Assembly (NCBI GenBank): GCA_025055465.1
Contig: JANWXA010000107.1
Coordinates: forward strand, 1 to 6,821
Length of the DNA stretch: 6,821 bases
Direction of reading: 5' to 3'
From: Candidatus Kapaibacterium sp.
Lineage (GTDB): Bacteria; Bacteroidota; Ignavibacteria; Kapaibacteriales; HRBIN21
Part shown: piece by piece, positions 6,109 through 6,821 of the stretch
Layout of the letters: every line of letters begins with the position of its first letter
How positions within the stretch are numbered: the stretch's first letter is position 1
The notes under the pieces: generated by a model
The model's database searches: none
What the model saw: the letters and a program-made list of their open reading frames with translations, nothing else
Told to the model about the DNA's origin: nothing
Position numbers and translations under genes: made by a program

Positions 6109-6245
6109 CGCCTCTCTCGATAAAGGAATCCTCTCCTAAAGAAAAACATCTATCAACCCCAATGCCACCCCCTTTCTTACCAGCTCCTCCCTTACCACCC
6201 AAGTTCTCAACGTAACGTGTTCAGACAACCCCTTCGCAAGATCGT
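6109..6245. other. Intergenic region between the E2 gene and the OmpA-like gene
   Basis: This 137-base region is downstream of the E2 stop and upstream of the OmpA-like start, both on the minus strand. The minus strand is strongly purine-rich with several G runs in 6150-6210. CTTACCA occurs twice on the plus strand at 6176-6182 and 6191-6197, exactly 15 bases apart. I see no exact TAnnTTTG element and no hairpin followed by T residues, so neither a promoter nor a terminator can be placed with confidence. The OmpA-like gene may be transcribed from here or by readthrough from the E2 gene. Confidence 0.5.
6111..6117 (-). promoter_or_regulatory. Ribosome binding site of the OmpA-like gene
   Basis: AGAGAGG on the minus strand is only 2 bases before the first ATG (6108) but 5 bases before the second (6105), so initiation at 6105 is more natural. 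A stronger match, TAGGAGAGGA, lies at 6129-6138 on the minus strand but has no start codon at working distance, and an in-frame stop (6136-6138) closes the frame there. Confidence 0.5.
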
Positions 6246-6821
6246 TTATAACTGTATTGTATGCTCGTTCATCCCTTCCAGGGACTGGCGTATAACCCGC
6301 AGGAACTGGCCCGCCAACATCCCATCAATAATACGATGGTCAAAACTGAGCGAGAGGTAGACCATGTGCCGTATCAGGATCACATCCGTTCCCTCGATTT
6401 CGCGCACCACCGGTCGCTTCTGAATTGCGCCAACCCCCAAAATCGCAACCTGTGGCTGGTTGATAATGGGCGTCCCTAATAAAGTGCCAAATGTACCAAA
6501 GTTCGTGATGGAAAACGTACCTCCATGCACTTCGTCGGGCAAGAGCTTTTTCGTTCGAGCCCTTTGCGCCAAATCGTGAATGGCTCGTGCTAATCCCGTG
6601 ATGCTCAGCGCATCGGCATTCCGGATGACAGGTACAATCAGATTACCATTCGGCAACACAGTGGCAATCCCAATATTGATCTGCTTGTGCACGAGGATAT
6701 TTTTTCCTTCAACGCTGGCATTCACAACCGGAAAGGCTTTCAGGCCCTCAATAGCAGCCCGTACGAAGAAAGGAAGGTACGTAATCCGGAAGCCTTCGCG
6801 ACGTTCGAACTCTTCTTTATA
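6246..6821 (-). CDS. Dihydrolipoamide acyltransferase (E2) catalytic domain, 5' part outside the window
   Basis: This is the E2 core of a 2-oxo acid dehydrogenase complex (pyruvate, 2-oxoglutarate or branched-chain type), moving the acyl group from lipoyl-lysine to CoA in the cytoplasm. The visible 191 residues are the C-terminal part of the gene; the frame is open to the right edge, so the lipoyl and E1/E3-binding domains, if present, lie outside. Landmarks in order: FRITYLPFFVRAAIEGLKAF, NASVEG, HKQINIGIATVLPNGNLIVP, GGTFSITNFGTFG, GTPIINQPQVAILGVGAI, and the active-site SFDHRIIDG with the catalytic HxxxDG histidine (visible residue 162) and aspartate (166). The GTG at 6723-6725 is an internal valine codon in FPVVNAS, not a start. 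The ending SLEGMNEHTIQL is short, as usual. The sequence resembles Bacteroidota E2 proteins, but which complex it serves cannot be told from this part. Confidence 0.95.
   Translation of the reverse strand, partial: YKEEFERREGFRITYLPFFVRAAIEGLKAFPVVNASVEGKNILVHKQINIGIATVLPNGNLIVPVIRNADALSITGLARAIHDLAQRARTKKLLPDEVHGGTFSITNFGTFGTLLGTPIINQPQVAILGVGAIQKRPVVREIEGTDVILIRHMVYLSLSFDHRIIDGMLAGQFLRVIRQSLEGMNEHTIQL

Noticed and set aside
6017..6202. A 61-codon minus-strand frame starting MGGKGGAGKKGGG upstream of the OmpA-like gene
   Set aside because: The glycine/lysine run simply reflects the G-rich leader; the frame then overlaps the OmpA-like start out of frame and has no family features.
6205..6225. 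Near-palindrome around ACGTAACGT as an operator or terminator
   Set aside because: The symmetry is imperfect and short, with no stem extension or following T run; chance is the simpler explanation.
6246..6725. Treating the E2 fragment as a 159-residue protein starting at GTG 6725
   Set aside because: The frame continues upstream to the window edge with conserved E2 sequence (FRITYLPFFVRAAIEGLKAF), so this GTG is an internal valine codon.

Overview
The window looks like ordinary chromosome of a member of the Bacteroidota/Chlorobiota/Rhodothermota (FCB) group. The basis is the overall style of the proteins: an E2 acyltransferase whose C-terminal domain reads like Bacteroidota versions, and an OmpA-family protein with calcium-type TSP3 repeats. 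Two exact TAnnTTTG matches, the -7 element typical of Bacteroidota promoters, lie in the one divergent intergenic region, and several genes have weak or absent Shine-Dalgarno sequences. Base composition is moderately GC. A phylum-level call from so few genes is an inference.

Layout, left to right. Positions 1-115 hold no gene but contain a striking G-rich tract. Positions 116-2187 (minus strand) encode two overlapping inner-membrane permeases of a peptide/nickel-type ABC transporter, the upstream one DppB/OppB-like and the downstream one DppC/OppC-like with a YejE-like periplasmic insert. A 127-base divergent region (2188-2314) carries a candidate promoter for each direction. rpmB (bL28, plus strand, 2315-2587) follows and meets rtcB tail to tail, the two stop codons overlapping. 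Positions 2584-6108 (minus strand) are a very tight three-gene cluster, read in the order OmpA/TSP3 outer-membrane protein, archease, RtcB RNA ligase. There are 0 bases between the first two genes and 3 bases between the last two. After a 137-base gap (6109-6245), the 3' part of a dihydrolipoamide acyltransferase (E2) gene runs off the right edge.

Functionally, archease and RtcB form a known pair: archease promotes guanylylation and turnover of RtcB, which joins 2',3'-cyclic-phosphate and 5'-OH RNA ends in tRNA splicing or RNA repair. The OmpA-like protein has no known link to them, yet the packing implies one transcript and translational coupling. The permeases would need a substrate-binding protein and ATPases encoded elsewhere. 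I found no mobile element, CRISPR array, RNA gene or clear intrinsic terminator, and no plainly new system. The most unusual points are the OmpA-archease-rtcB arrangement, the rtcB/rpmB stop overlap and the G-rich tract.
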